Translations under genes and position numbers: made by a program | In this document: in pieces, positions 12,670-23,415 of the stretch | Numbering within the stretch: the first letter of the stretch is position 1 | How the letters are laid out: every line of letters starts with the position of its first letter | The notes under the pieces: generated by a model | Databases searched by the model: none | What the model saw: only the letters and a program-made list of their open reading frames with translations | What the model was told of the DNA's origin: nothing | Source of the DNA: Straminergon stramineum | Taxonomy: Eukaryota; Streptophyta; Bryopsida; Hypnales; Calliergonaceae | NCBI GenBank assembly: GCA_963920665.1 | Contig: OY987265.1 | Coordinates: 39,313,001-39,377,000, forward strand | DNA: 64,000 bases | Direction: 5' to 3'

Positions 12670-13180
12670 TAAAACAAATTTTGAAATTTTTATAAAATTT
12701 ATTAGTGAAAAAAAACTTTCCATAGAAGTAATTTTTTCAAGATTCTTTAATAACTGGAATGAAAATTCTTTTTGGAATTGTTTTTGTAAGAATTTCATGA
12801 ACTTTAAAGTTTTATTGAGTGAAATATTACTAACTAAAAAATATACAAAAATATTTATGATTTTTGTAATCACTCCAAAAACATCCTAAAAATTGTGGAA
12901 AATTTGAAAAGCATATAAAATATTTATATATTATTTTTCAGAATTTTTTTGGATATTTTTGTAGTAAATCATAAATTCATAATAAATATAAATGTATTAA
13001 AGTCATATTTAGTTGGTAATATTTTACTTAATAAAATTTCAAAACTCTTGAAATTTTTACTAGTAAATTTGAAAAAGAATTTTCATTCTACTTACTAAAG
13101 AATCTTGAAAATGATTTACTTCTATTAAAATTGTTAAAAAAAAAATTTTAAATCATTTTATACAAATTTCTTACTTGCAC
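12670..13180. repeat. Long inverted repeat (foldback), arms about 190-200 bp
   Basis: The left arm is about 12670-12880 and the right arm about 12965-13180. The right arm, reverse complemented, reproduces landmarks of the left: ATAGAAGTAA, TCAAGATTCTTTA, GAATGAAAATTCTTTTT, AGAATTTCAT against AAAATTTCAA, and AATATTACTAACTAAA against AATATTACCAACTAAA. The loop is about 85 bp. Identity is roughly 75% by eye. There is no coding; it could be a foldback element or a long hairpin RNA template. Confidence 0.7.
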
Positions 13181-16100
13181 TTCATTGTGTCTAAAATTTG
13201 TTGAAAAAATCTAATTTTTCGATTCGTAATTACAACTTTTGAAGTCAATGAATACTTATTTTAGCCACCATATTTGCAAACCCCACCTAATTTTGTCAAT
13301 ATCTACACCAAGTTTAATTTTAGAACCAAAATATAGGATAGTCATTCTTGTCTTATGAGATTTGAGTCTTATGAATAAGAGAAGAATGACAATTTTGAGT
13401 TAGAGGCACCTACTCTTTTTACTTTAAGCAATTCTACACATTTGGTGGTAGAATCAATATATGAAATTATTTTTAACTTGTTAGTAAATTAAAATTAAAA
13501 TGAAGAAAAATTATATATGAATATTCTAAGAATTTGTGAAGTTCAATTACATTGTATATCCCAAACTATTTTTTGCATTCATGTATGCAAGTGGTACATT
13601 TTGAACTTCTCATATCTACATATTTTCAAGATTGGTTTGGAATGCAGTGTTGGAAATGGGTGCCTCAACCTTAGATTTTGGTTAAAAAATAAAGATGAAG
13701 TATACATAGTGGTGCAATAAGATAGTGATCTCAATTAGGTAGACTTAACTTCTTTATGTTTGACATTCTTCAAACATAATGAATTCTATAAGTACTTGTA
13801 CCAAATGAATGCTCCAAAATACTCTTCACAAATACTCAAATCTTAACCTTTCTTAATATCCTGGTCATTCTAGTTGTGATCTAATTTTAGAATATTTGAG
13901 CTAACTTGATAAAGTGTCTCTTTTTGAAATTTTGGAGTGAAAATCCCCTTTGATCTAAGGATCCACATGGTCAAATTTCAAACAAAGTATTTTCCAATCC
14001 TCTCCAAGAGTGAAGTTTCATCTTTCAAACTTATTACTACCTCTATTTTTGAAAAAAGACCCATGTTTCCTTTGTAAAACAAAAGGAAAAATAGGTCTTT
14101 TTCACAAACAGAGGGAGTAGTAAAAAAACACATGTGTTTCACTACTTGTGCATTTTTGATCTTATTTTGAAGAAATGTGTTGAGAATACATGGAAGAATA
14201 AATTTCATATTCTTTTCAAGAAAAATATCAATTTGAAGTACTTATAGAAACCCATGCTTGAAGAAGAAATGTTTAAAAATACATTGGTTGCATAGACTAA
14301 AGAAATGACCCACTAGAAGACGTACATGACAACTTTGATCACTCATAGGGTCTTCTTGTAGTCATTTTCCTAGTCCAGGTGGCTCTTGTTTCCAAAGACT
14401 GTGGAGTAGTTTGTTGTTCTGAAATCACCATTAATTGTTGTATTTGAAATCAATATATAATAGTTACTTATAATTTTTTTGTAAATCTAATCATGGAATC
14501 TTGTTGAATGCAATTGAACTATTCAACTCTCAAATTTTCAAAGAATTTGACAATTCAGATTTTGAGATATTTCAATCAAAGTTTAGTTTAGAGTAAAAAT
14601 TAGCATAGATTTTTTCTCTATTAGAATGACTTTGAAGGGCCATATCTCAAAATTATAGACTGAAAAAAATTTATTTATTTTTAACCAAATGCAATTATGA
14701 ATAATTGAAAACATGTATGTCAATTTTTACATGGATTGGAGTGATGAAAGATTATGATAGAAGCCTTGCAATCAAGAAATAATGTAGATTGTAACATTCT
14801 TAAACTTCAAAGTAGGTCCCTTTTGCTTCCCATGAATGGAGTCTTCTTTCACTATAGAAAATTGTAAATTGAAGCTTGTCCATGAATTGTAGTTACTATA
14901 AAAATAATTATATTACTATATATAACAATGTTACATAGAGCATAGGGTCTTGAGCCTCCTTTTCAAGAATATTATGACCAATAAAATAAGTTTCCACATA
15001 ATCACAACTATCAATAATGTGCTCCAACCAACAAGCCCTTTGCCCACTCACACTACCTAAAGAATATTTTTTCTTGGGATTTGGCCCTTGAGTACCTCCT
15101 AAGACAAACTATGTACAATGGACATTCTTCAGAGTGTTTGAGTTTGAAAAATCATATCTAAAGAAATTTTTTTATCCAAACATATTTGTACATATCTCAT
15201 ATTGCTTGGGATTGGAAGAAAATAATGATTAAATTGAAAAGTATTAAATAACTTTTTGCATTTTGTAATACTAGGTATTAAGGCTTTAAATCCTCTTCAC
15301 AAATTTTTTCCTACTGAATTTTTTTTGGTTTTTAGGGAATCATGTTGAAGAATTGTGTTAAAAGTCTAAAAAAAATAGGCTCCCTTGGTTTCTTTTTTTT
15401 GAAAAATTCTTGAATAGAATTGGATAAAAGACTTAGGGGAGGGCAGTGTGTCCAAAAAATAAGGATATAGGTGCAAACAACCACTATTTTATAGGGGGGT
15501 ATGAATTATTATTATTATGTAATTTTCTAATGGAACCTATTATTCCATACCCTATAGTACTTTAAAGACGTCCAATGCCATTTTCGATACCCTATATTAC
15601 TCTAAATCCATTTATAATTTTTAGCCCCCAAGTTTTTAAAATACCCTATCATTTGTTCACACATATGTTGCTACTCCAACCGCTCACTACCACACACACA
15701 CACCCCCAAGAGAAAAGATGGAAGGAAAAACTAGTGTTAATAGTTTTAGATGGAATTGAAAACACTCTTGCATCATTTGTGAGATTTTTCTAGTAATTGG
15801 ATCTAGGTAACAAATCAAATCTAATGAACCATTTCTTTTGAAATTGTGAAAATTGAGATATGAAACAAATCCAATGTGTTATTTTTTCAAAAAAATACTT
15901 GGATTGACCACAAAGCCTGAGATTTTATAACTATTGCATCACCATTCCAAATGGAATGTATCAAAACTTTCTATATAGACTAAAGAGATTTTAATTTACA
16001 TAGTAACTACTCCTTTCAACAGCTATTATAAGTTCTTAGAGAATTTCTTCTACTCATGTGGTATTGTCTGAGGACTAAGGCTAGTTTGCATACCAAGTAG

Positions 16101-16429
16101 TGGGGTCTCAATTAAATAGTTGAGTCAAGCATTTGCTCAATCACTTTTGGCAACTTCAATCAATTATTCACCGAGAAATGCCCACCTTGCCTACCAAGTA
16201 CTATATAAGATTTATAAACTTATTTTAGCATTCAAAATTCCCAAGAACAATCTATCCAACATGTGTTTTTTTGAACATTGTTTTGCTCAAAAGAGATACA
16301 ATTCTTTTGAGGGAATACTAATCAATATATTCCCCCATTTTCAGTGTATGAAACCATTGAATTGCTACATATTCTTAGAACCATATTGCTCTTTTTTTGG
16401 ATGAATGTACAATTTTTTTTGAAAAATAA
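13181..16429. other. AT-rich repeat-derived intergenic DNA
   Basis: Nothing gene-like was found except the small MITE at 14034-14123, listed separately. Open frames are short and of AT-rich composition. Confidence 0.5.
14034..14123. mobile_element. Stowaway-like miniature hairpin element
   Basis: A 90-bp palindrome. The right end reads outward as TACTCCCTCTGTTTGTGAAA, close to the Stowaway terminal consensus CTCCCTC.GTTT with TA at the insertion point. The left end, TTACTACCTCTATTTTTGAA, pairs with it. Both arms then continue with AAAAAGACC(C/T)AT. The short loop lies near CTTTGTAAAACAAAAG. Confidence 0.65.
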
Positions 16430-16469
16430 TTCAGATTTCATCTATATTTTTCATGTTCCATCCATTTTT

Positions 16470-16690
16470 ATGAAGTGCCAAAGTGGCGATATAAAATGTT
16501 ACTCCAAATTTCAATGTTCATCCACATATTGGATAGAAAATATCACATTAGCACATTGCACATATCCATAATACTGTTTTCATCCACAATTTGACAATTC
16601 CATCCAAGATCTTTTCCTAATAATTTCAAATTTTCTGTCGAAAAACTTCATGCATTGTCATCATTTTTTAGCCAGATAGTTTTTTTCTAG
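16470..16690 (+). repeat. Dispersed repeat (family C), copy 2, upstream of UCP
   Basis: It has the same core as 12230-12460 (GTGCCAAAGTGGCGATATAA, ATCCACATATTGGATAGAAA, CACATTAGCACAT), with a small deletion after AAAATGTTA. It ends about 410 bp before the ATG of the uncoupling protein gene, so it sits in that gene's promoter region. Confidence 0.75.
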
Positions 16691-17098
16691 TGCCTGAAAT
16701 GAATGCGTAACGTACATTCCAGGTGGAGACTCTTGTGGCACATTCCTTCGTCATGGCTTGTGGACTCGACCTAAATGACGAGCCTCACGAGCGTGGCAAA
16801 CTGGCGATGACTCCTCGGTGACCCCGCATCTGCTCCCACCAGAATCTGAATCACGAGAACACTAATTCAATTCAATCGAGAAACGTGGAATCAATTCTCA
16901 TCATCCCATCTCCACGAAACAAGCCCTTCAATCCCGTGACTCTAGATCCTAACAGATCGAACACCAGTTCCCCATTTGCACAATTCGGACAAAACAAGGC
17001 TCAGCAGCCATTACACGTCTTGTTTCTTTGTTTCCTAACCTTGTTCTCCATCGGTTTCCTTCTCTTGATTGTTTCTTCAATCTGTTGTAGCAATCGCC

Positions 17099-20088
17099 AT
17101 GACGGGGGGAGAGGCCAAGCCCAACGCCAAAGCCATCCCGCTCTATGGCACCTTCCTGGCCAGCGCTTTCAGCGCTAGCTGGGCGGAGGTACCGGTTTCT
17201 TAACCCCTGTTGACCGTGTTAGGGGAGGATTAGATTCTGCTTATTCTTCTTGTACTATTAGGTTTGGGTTGTGGGTTTTTGTGCGATTCGTCGATCTAAT
17301 GGTTTTGGCGAGCGTGAGATTTTCGCAATTGTTTTGTGGGCTTTGGGTTACTTTGAGTGAGGTCTTGAAGTTCCAGACGGGGCGAGGACTCGTTTTCAAG
17401 TGACTCGTATTTGTTCGTGTTTGCTGCTTAAGTAGATGATTATAGAAATTGTTGCGTTAGGCATTGTTCTGCATTGTTGGGTACACTGACATATCTCTGC
17501 AGCAAGAATGATTAAACCTCTGATTGTATTGCACTCTTAAGTCTACCTAATGTGAGCCACTTTATTTAGAGAATTTTTGACACTGCGATAATGATCTTGC
17601 ATCTATTTTCTTAGAATCTAATGTCATGATGAGAATACTATTCACTCATGTATGTTTTATGCTGGTAGGGCGTCCTCCCATACTTGGAAGTGTGGGGCGT
17701 TTTTCTTTGGAATTGTTAATGTTTTGAGTGATATGGATAGCTAACAAGTATGCAATGGTCGATGACAGATATGTACCATCCCGCTAGATACAGCCAAGGT
17801 GAGGTTGCAGCTGCAGGGTAAAGCCCTGGCAGGCGAAGTCAATGTGGTGCCCAAGTACAGAGGAATGTTCGGGACCATTGCCACCATCGCCAGAGAAGAA
17901 GGAGTGGCCTCTCTGTGGAAGGGCATCGTTCCAGGGCTTCATCGCCAGTGCCTGTTTGGCGGGCTACGAATTGGGCTTTACGAACCGGTAAGCAATCGTC
18001 TTTGCACCTAATATTCATGGCTCCTGAATTGGAGATTTGCTTAAGCCCTAATAGAGCCGGCATCCAGTGGGTGGACGATTACTGTTTTCAATAGGTATTT
18101 TGAAACAGATGAAGTACACCAAAGTATGCTTCAGAATTTTTTTGTCTAATTTCAGGAATGTGACTAACTGGGTCACTCGATGCTTCATGATATTTGTGCT
18201 AAGGTTCTGAATCAGAAGGAAAACTTGCGAAAATGAAGACTCTGTCTTGTCAAGCAATAATTGGATAATGATTATTCGTTGTTTCTTTTGCTTATATCAA
18301 TGGTTTGTACTCAGGTAAAGAATGTGTACATTGGAAAAGACCACGTCGGAGATGCTCCGCTGCTGAAGAAGATTGCTGCTGGTCTTACCACAGGTCAGAC
18401 CCATGTTCTCCAGATCATTTCATTTACATTTGTTACTTCCAATTGACTTGTAACGAGTATTGTCTCTGTTTTACTTTTTCAAGAGAATCTGTTGTGCCTT
18501 GTTTTATTTTCATTTTTTTTGGTCTCTGAAAACTATGGGTGGATTCAACGACAGGGGCATTGGCCATTTGTGTGGCAAGTCCTACGGATCTCGTGAAAGT
18601 GCGGCTCCAGTCGGAGGGCAAGCTCGCGCCGGGTGTGCCCCGTCGGTACAGCGGTGCCATGAATGCATACTCCACCATTATCAAACAGGTGCGCTCTGTC
18701 TTCGTCTTTTCTGTCAAAATGCCATACTTCCTTTGATTGGATTGTCGCTGCTGCGTAAGTAGCTTGGGGTTATAATTAAAAAGGAGGTTTCAAACCTTGC
18801 GATTCTTGTAGGTTTGTTACCAAATTGATTGACTCTGATTGTTCTTTTCTTGAAGTACTGGACCTCCGTAGAGTTTTGAAACCTCACTCTTTAGGCCAGC
18901 GCTGACTCTTCTATCGTGTACTGATTTCTTGCTGACCTAAATCCTTTGACTTTCGTTTTCAGGAAGGTTTTACTAAATTGTGGACGGGACTTGGGCCGAA
19001 TGTTGCTCGTAACGCCATCATCAATGCTGCCGAACTGGCTAGTTATGACCAAGTCAAGCAGGTGAGATGAGTCCTCTCTATCCTAGCTACTATGAGCCTA
19101 TGAGGTCAGAGGATGTCTCATTTTGATTTATTCCTTTTAGAATGTGAATGAGAATGTTCATGGAGGATTTTCTTTGTGCTAATGTGACATTTTGTGGGTT
19201 GCAGACATTATTGAAGCTCCCTGGCTTTACAGACAACGTTGTCACTCACATACTCTCTGGATTAGGAGCAGGATTCATTGCTGTCTGTGTGGGCTCTCCT
19301 GTCGACGTGGTTCGTGTCTCTCCACTGACATAAATCTTTCCTGAAAGACTTTTTAAAATGGTATCATTTCATAGGTTCTGCCGAATTTCAAGTATTGGAG
19401 ACCTTTGGATTTTGACAGGCTGACCATGAAGCGGGGTTTCATTTTATTCCCAGAATTTTATTATTAAATCAATTTTTCTGTTGTGCAGGTCAAGTCCAGA
19501 ATGATGGGAGGAGGACAGGGCGCATACAAGGGCACAATTGACTGTTTTGTTCAGACATTTAAAAATGATGTTCGTGCCTCGACACCCTTCAACTCCTCTG
19601 TTAAACTTTTCAACTCTTTCATGCATGATTGATTTTCGTTACGAAGCTTCAACCCTCATAACATTTTAGAGCAATATGGATTGCCCACCCTTTCCACTTT
19701 AGCTGCACAATGGTTGGCAGTAATGACACTTGCTTATAATAATTGGTTTTGGCCCAAGTTATTTGTAGCTCCTTTCAAGTTGGACCATCATTTACTAGCC
19801 TCCCCAATCACAAGTTAAGACAGATGTGGTGGTTGCTGTGTGCAGGGTGCCGGAGCTTTTTATAAGGGATTCTTGCCCAACTTTGGTCGACTTGGTTCCT
19901 GGAACGTCATCATGTTTATAACTGTGGAGCAGGTTCGGTTTGGCTGGAGCAGTCTTTTTTAATTTTTGCCTTTGTAATGTCACATATCTAATGCGAATGA
20001 ATATCTATCTATTATGCTCAGGAAAATGCTTTAACAAGGTGATCTGATGCTATTGCAGGCCAAGAAGGTTTTTATGCCGAAGGAGTAG
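17099..20088 (+). CDS. UCP: Mitochondrial uncoupling protein (plant UCP/PUMP), intact
   Basis: An inner-membrane carrier of the SLC25 family that dissipates the proton gradient and exchanges small anions; plant members act in redox balance and photorespiration. Nine exons: 17099-17188, 17769-17987, 18315-18393, 18555-18688, 18963-19061, 19205-19309, 19489-19569, 19846-19932 and 20059-20088. Together they give 307 residues with every phase matching, close to the usual 305-306. The three carrier repeats carry the Px[DE]xx[KR] signatures PLDTAK (residue 35), SPTDLVK (138) and SPVDVVK (238, across an intron). Repeat-end motifs include [14 protein letters not shown] and [20 protein letters not shown]. 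The ATG at 17099 gives [19 protein letters not shown], the expected UCP start. Two donors are GTTCGT, slightly weak. No defect is seen. Confidence 0.95.
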
Positions 20089-21654
20089 GAGAATCGAGTA
20101 TGTCTTGTGAAGCTTGGATTCTTTGCCCTAAAAGGGCTTAGTGTAGGATCATCATGGTGGGTAACCTGTCTTGCGGTCCAGAAATTAAAGTGAGGTACTG
20201 AAGAGACTCCAACTGGAAGAGAATTTCACGGCTACTCCAATTTTGTTGCAAGGTTAATACAAATGGTAGAGGTGAAAATATGAATTCTTTGCAAATTTTA
20301 TCACACAGAAGTATAAAGAAGATCATTTTTGGTGAGACTCATCTTTCTCATCCTAATATTTGTTATGCTCGCAAGTATGATAGCTTTGATTGAAGTATAT
20401 ACACCTAGAAGCGTTCAGAATAAGCATCTTAGAGTAGTTTCTAGTATTAGACTGCTTCAACCTTCGCTGAGTCTTGTTCGTAATTGAAAATCAATTCTCG
20501 AATATTTTAGCTTGCAACGTTTGGATACTACATGAATAAATCATGATTTTTAAAGTGCTGATTGAAGGTGTCCACCAAACCAATTCTGAACTCTCAATGT
20601 TTAGATTGTGTACATTTTATGTAAGAATCTGTAAGGTTTGTTGTGGGTAAAGTTCACAATCTGGTGTAGGAAATGTTTACAATTACGTATTAGGTGTAGT
20701 CCATTTAATCAATGTTGCTTGTATATACTACATCAAAGTCATTACATTGTAATATTTAGTATCACTAAATAGAAAAAAACTTTTAGGTGTTTTCTAGCAC
20801 ATGCTAATTCAACACATGTTTGGAAATCTATCCATTTTTGAGTTTTAGATTTCTAAACAGATTTCCAAATCACAAATTTCATTGGATCATAGTGAAGAGT
20901 GATTGAGCATCATATATAGATGTAAAATTCAAAATTGTACAAAATTTTGGATCTTTTTTATACACTATCCACCATCTAGTGATGTCACCCTTTGCTGAAA
21001 TTATAGTGCATGATGGACTAGAGTACCATCTTCCATAAGTGTGAGCTCATGAGGTTGATTGTGCACGAAATTTAAACAACAGTGCTTAATGTATTCTTGT
21101 AAACATTATGATCAAAATTAGTTGCACTTTTTTCACCTTGAGGCATGATGATTAAGGGACTTTGTCAAAACTTGTGAAGGCACCCCAAACCATCACAGAT
21201 TTCATCCCTCAATGTCCAGAGTCTTCTTCAAAATTGACAATTTGAGAAAAACCATCATAAAGTGTAGTTTGGAAGAATATTTTTGAATTGGTATACAAAT
21301 GAAAGTTGTAGATTTTGAGTTACAAATTCCATCCATATGGTTAAAATAGGATGAAATTTTTATGGAAAATGAAAATAATAGTGAATAACATTACAATGCA
21401 TATGTAATTGGTGTTTTCCTTGAGCTCACACCAAGAGAAATTCCATAGAAAAAGTTAAAAAGTGATGTATTTTGAGCTTTCAAGAAGCTATCTTCGAAGT
21501 GTCACAAAAATGACAAATTTAGTAATTTAAAAAAAAATTAAAATGGAATAAAAAGAAGATTATTTGGAACTACATTTCCTTTGTTAAGCTTTAAAACATT
21601 TAAAACTAAGAATTGTATGAAAATTCCAGCTTGACTTTCAAAATGTTTGTAGGA
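20089..21654. other. UCP 3' region, then AT-rich repeat DNA
   Basis: The first few hundred bases are presumably the UCP 3' UTR. From about 21220 there is a 110-bp stretch (ACAATTTGAGAAAAACCATC and on) that recurs at about 21708 within the following repeat, so part of that repeat is internally duplicated. No gene is seen. Confidence 0.55.
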
Positions 21655-22245
21655 TTTGCAATGTCCTACAACCCTAGAACATCCAGACTCATCTCCGAAA
21701 TCGATGATTTGAGAAAAATCATTATAAAGTGTTATTTAGAAAAATATTTTGGAATTGTCATGTATATAAAAGTTGTAGACTGTGAGTTTTAGATTCCATC
21801 CATATGGTTAGATTCACCAATGCTATCATCAATATTTTTTTTATAAATTATGAAAGGGAAATTTCAAAATTCCTTCTTAGTTTGATTACAAGAAAAATAT
21901 TATCATTTTTCAGTAAAATTTGTTGGAATGGATTTGAAATGAGGTTTTCTTGACATGGTGATTTTTTGAAATTTTTGGGCTCTTAAAATCTATGACCTAA
22001 TTTTGACAAATCCAATTTTGAACTAAAGTCAATGTAGTTTGACCACTTGACATACTTGCACATTTGTAATTTTAGAAAAATATGTACTCTAGTAATACCA
22101 AATCCAACCCTTAGATAGGACAATAACTTGATAAAGTATTTCCACAAATTAGGATGACTTTCATGCAAGTAGTAATGAGGAGATACAATAGTTTCAATCT
22201 GTTCATCATCCACTTTTTGGATGTTGGAGCGCTCCGAGGTTAATG
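21655..22245 (-). repeat. Dispersed 570-590-bp repeat (family F), copy 1
   Basis: It matches 47073-47640 in the same orientation across its whole length at roughly 85-87% identity. On the minus strand a 76-codon frame (22213 to 21983) starts near MDDEQIETIVS and continues HYYLHESHPNLWKYFIKLLS. The 47-kb copy keeps the start of the same frame (VDDEQIEIVVS, RYFIKLLSYLRVGFG) before a stop. It may be a remnant of an element-encoded protein; I cannot name the family. Confidence 0.75.
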
Positions 22246-23415
22246 GTTAGGATAGTTTTTTTTTATCATAACAATGTAGTTCCCAAAACCAAGTCAACAT
22301 ATGCACGCTTGTATTGTATTCATATGCACATGAAAATTTGCCACAAGTATCTAACATCCATCTTGATTGAGGAGATGAGACAAGTCTCTCAATGTATGAT
22401 CAAACAACTTTCGAGGCCTATGGCTTAGTTCTTGAGTTGCTATGCAACCAGACACTCCTTCCACTTCTTCAAAACAATAGAAACAATGGAGTGTGGCATG
22501 CTGATTTTTTCTGCTAAGTCCTTACATTTCATCCCAGTTCATCACATTCCAACTACTAGCGCTCTCTCTTCTGTACTCAATGTTCTTATCTTCACTGTAA
22601 GATTGGAATTTGGAGAAAAAACAAATCCCATAAGCATTAAACTACAACCCTCCGATGAAATAAAACAGACAAATGAAGTGAGAAGTAAGAAACTCACTAG
22701 ATGTAGACGTAGAAGCAAACTTGGATTGAATTCTAAGTATCAAATCTCGAACTAAATTTCAGTCAAGAACCGGATTTGAGGTGATCGAACTGAATCTCTA
22801 ATTGTTCAGGACCCCAAGAATCTCCACGCAAAATGATGCTAGAATGGTGGACAATAGGAATGCAACATTGTTGAAACAAGATAACATTGACCTGAACCTA
22901 ATGTTGATATGAAACAATGCCTACATAAAACTGCGACAAACTCTGCCAAACTGTAATGAGGAATGGATCGTGAAAACATGGATACCAAATTTCCAAGAAT
23001 TAGAACCATAAGGTTTGTCACCGGTCGAAGTGTCCTGTAAAGCGGTCGGACTGTAACCCCCAATCGATCAGGCTGAACGCTGAATAGAGATGGAAGGACT
23101 GAAAGGGGTATGGTGTTGAACGATCGGCCGTGTGAGAAGGATTGATCCTGTGCTGGCCGACCGGCGGACACAAATGGGCGTTGTATAAGGTAGTAATCAA
23201 TCAAGCGTTGATTACTACCGCGATAATATGCCTACAAGGAATGAAGATAGAGGTAGGATAGGAGCATGACGTGGCTACAAAGTTATGCGGGTGGAGGCAT
23301 TGTACATTGGTTGTCATTAGCAGGTGAACGTGCAGATTTCTTGTGGTAACAAACAAGGTGAGGAGAAAAATTCGTAAGATTATTGGACCCCACTGTACTA
23401 ACTCGGATGTTCACA
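22246..23415. other. Intergenic, 3' of the SEC-C gene
   Basis: Open frames exist on both strands (22432-22755 plus; 23204-22839 minus), but neither shows a domain and both look like chance frames. The part nearest 23415 is probably the 3' UTR of the minus-strand SEC-C gene. Confidence 0.45.

Noticed and set aside
22839..23204. 121-codon minus frame next to the SEC-C gene
   Set aside because: Not in phase with the SEC-C exons and with no recognisable motif; probably its 3' UTR.
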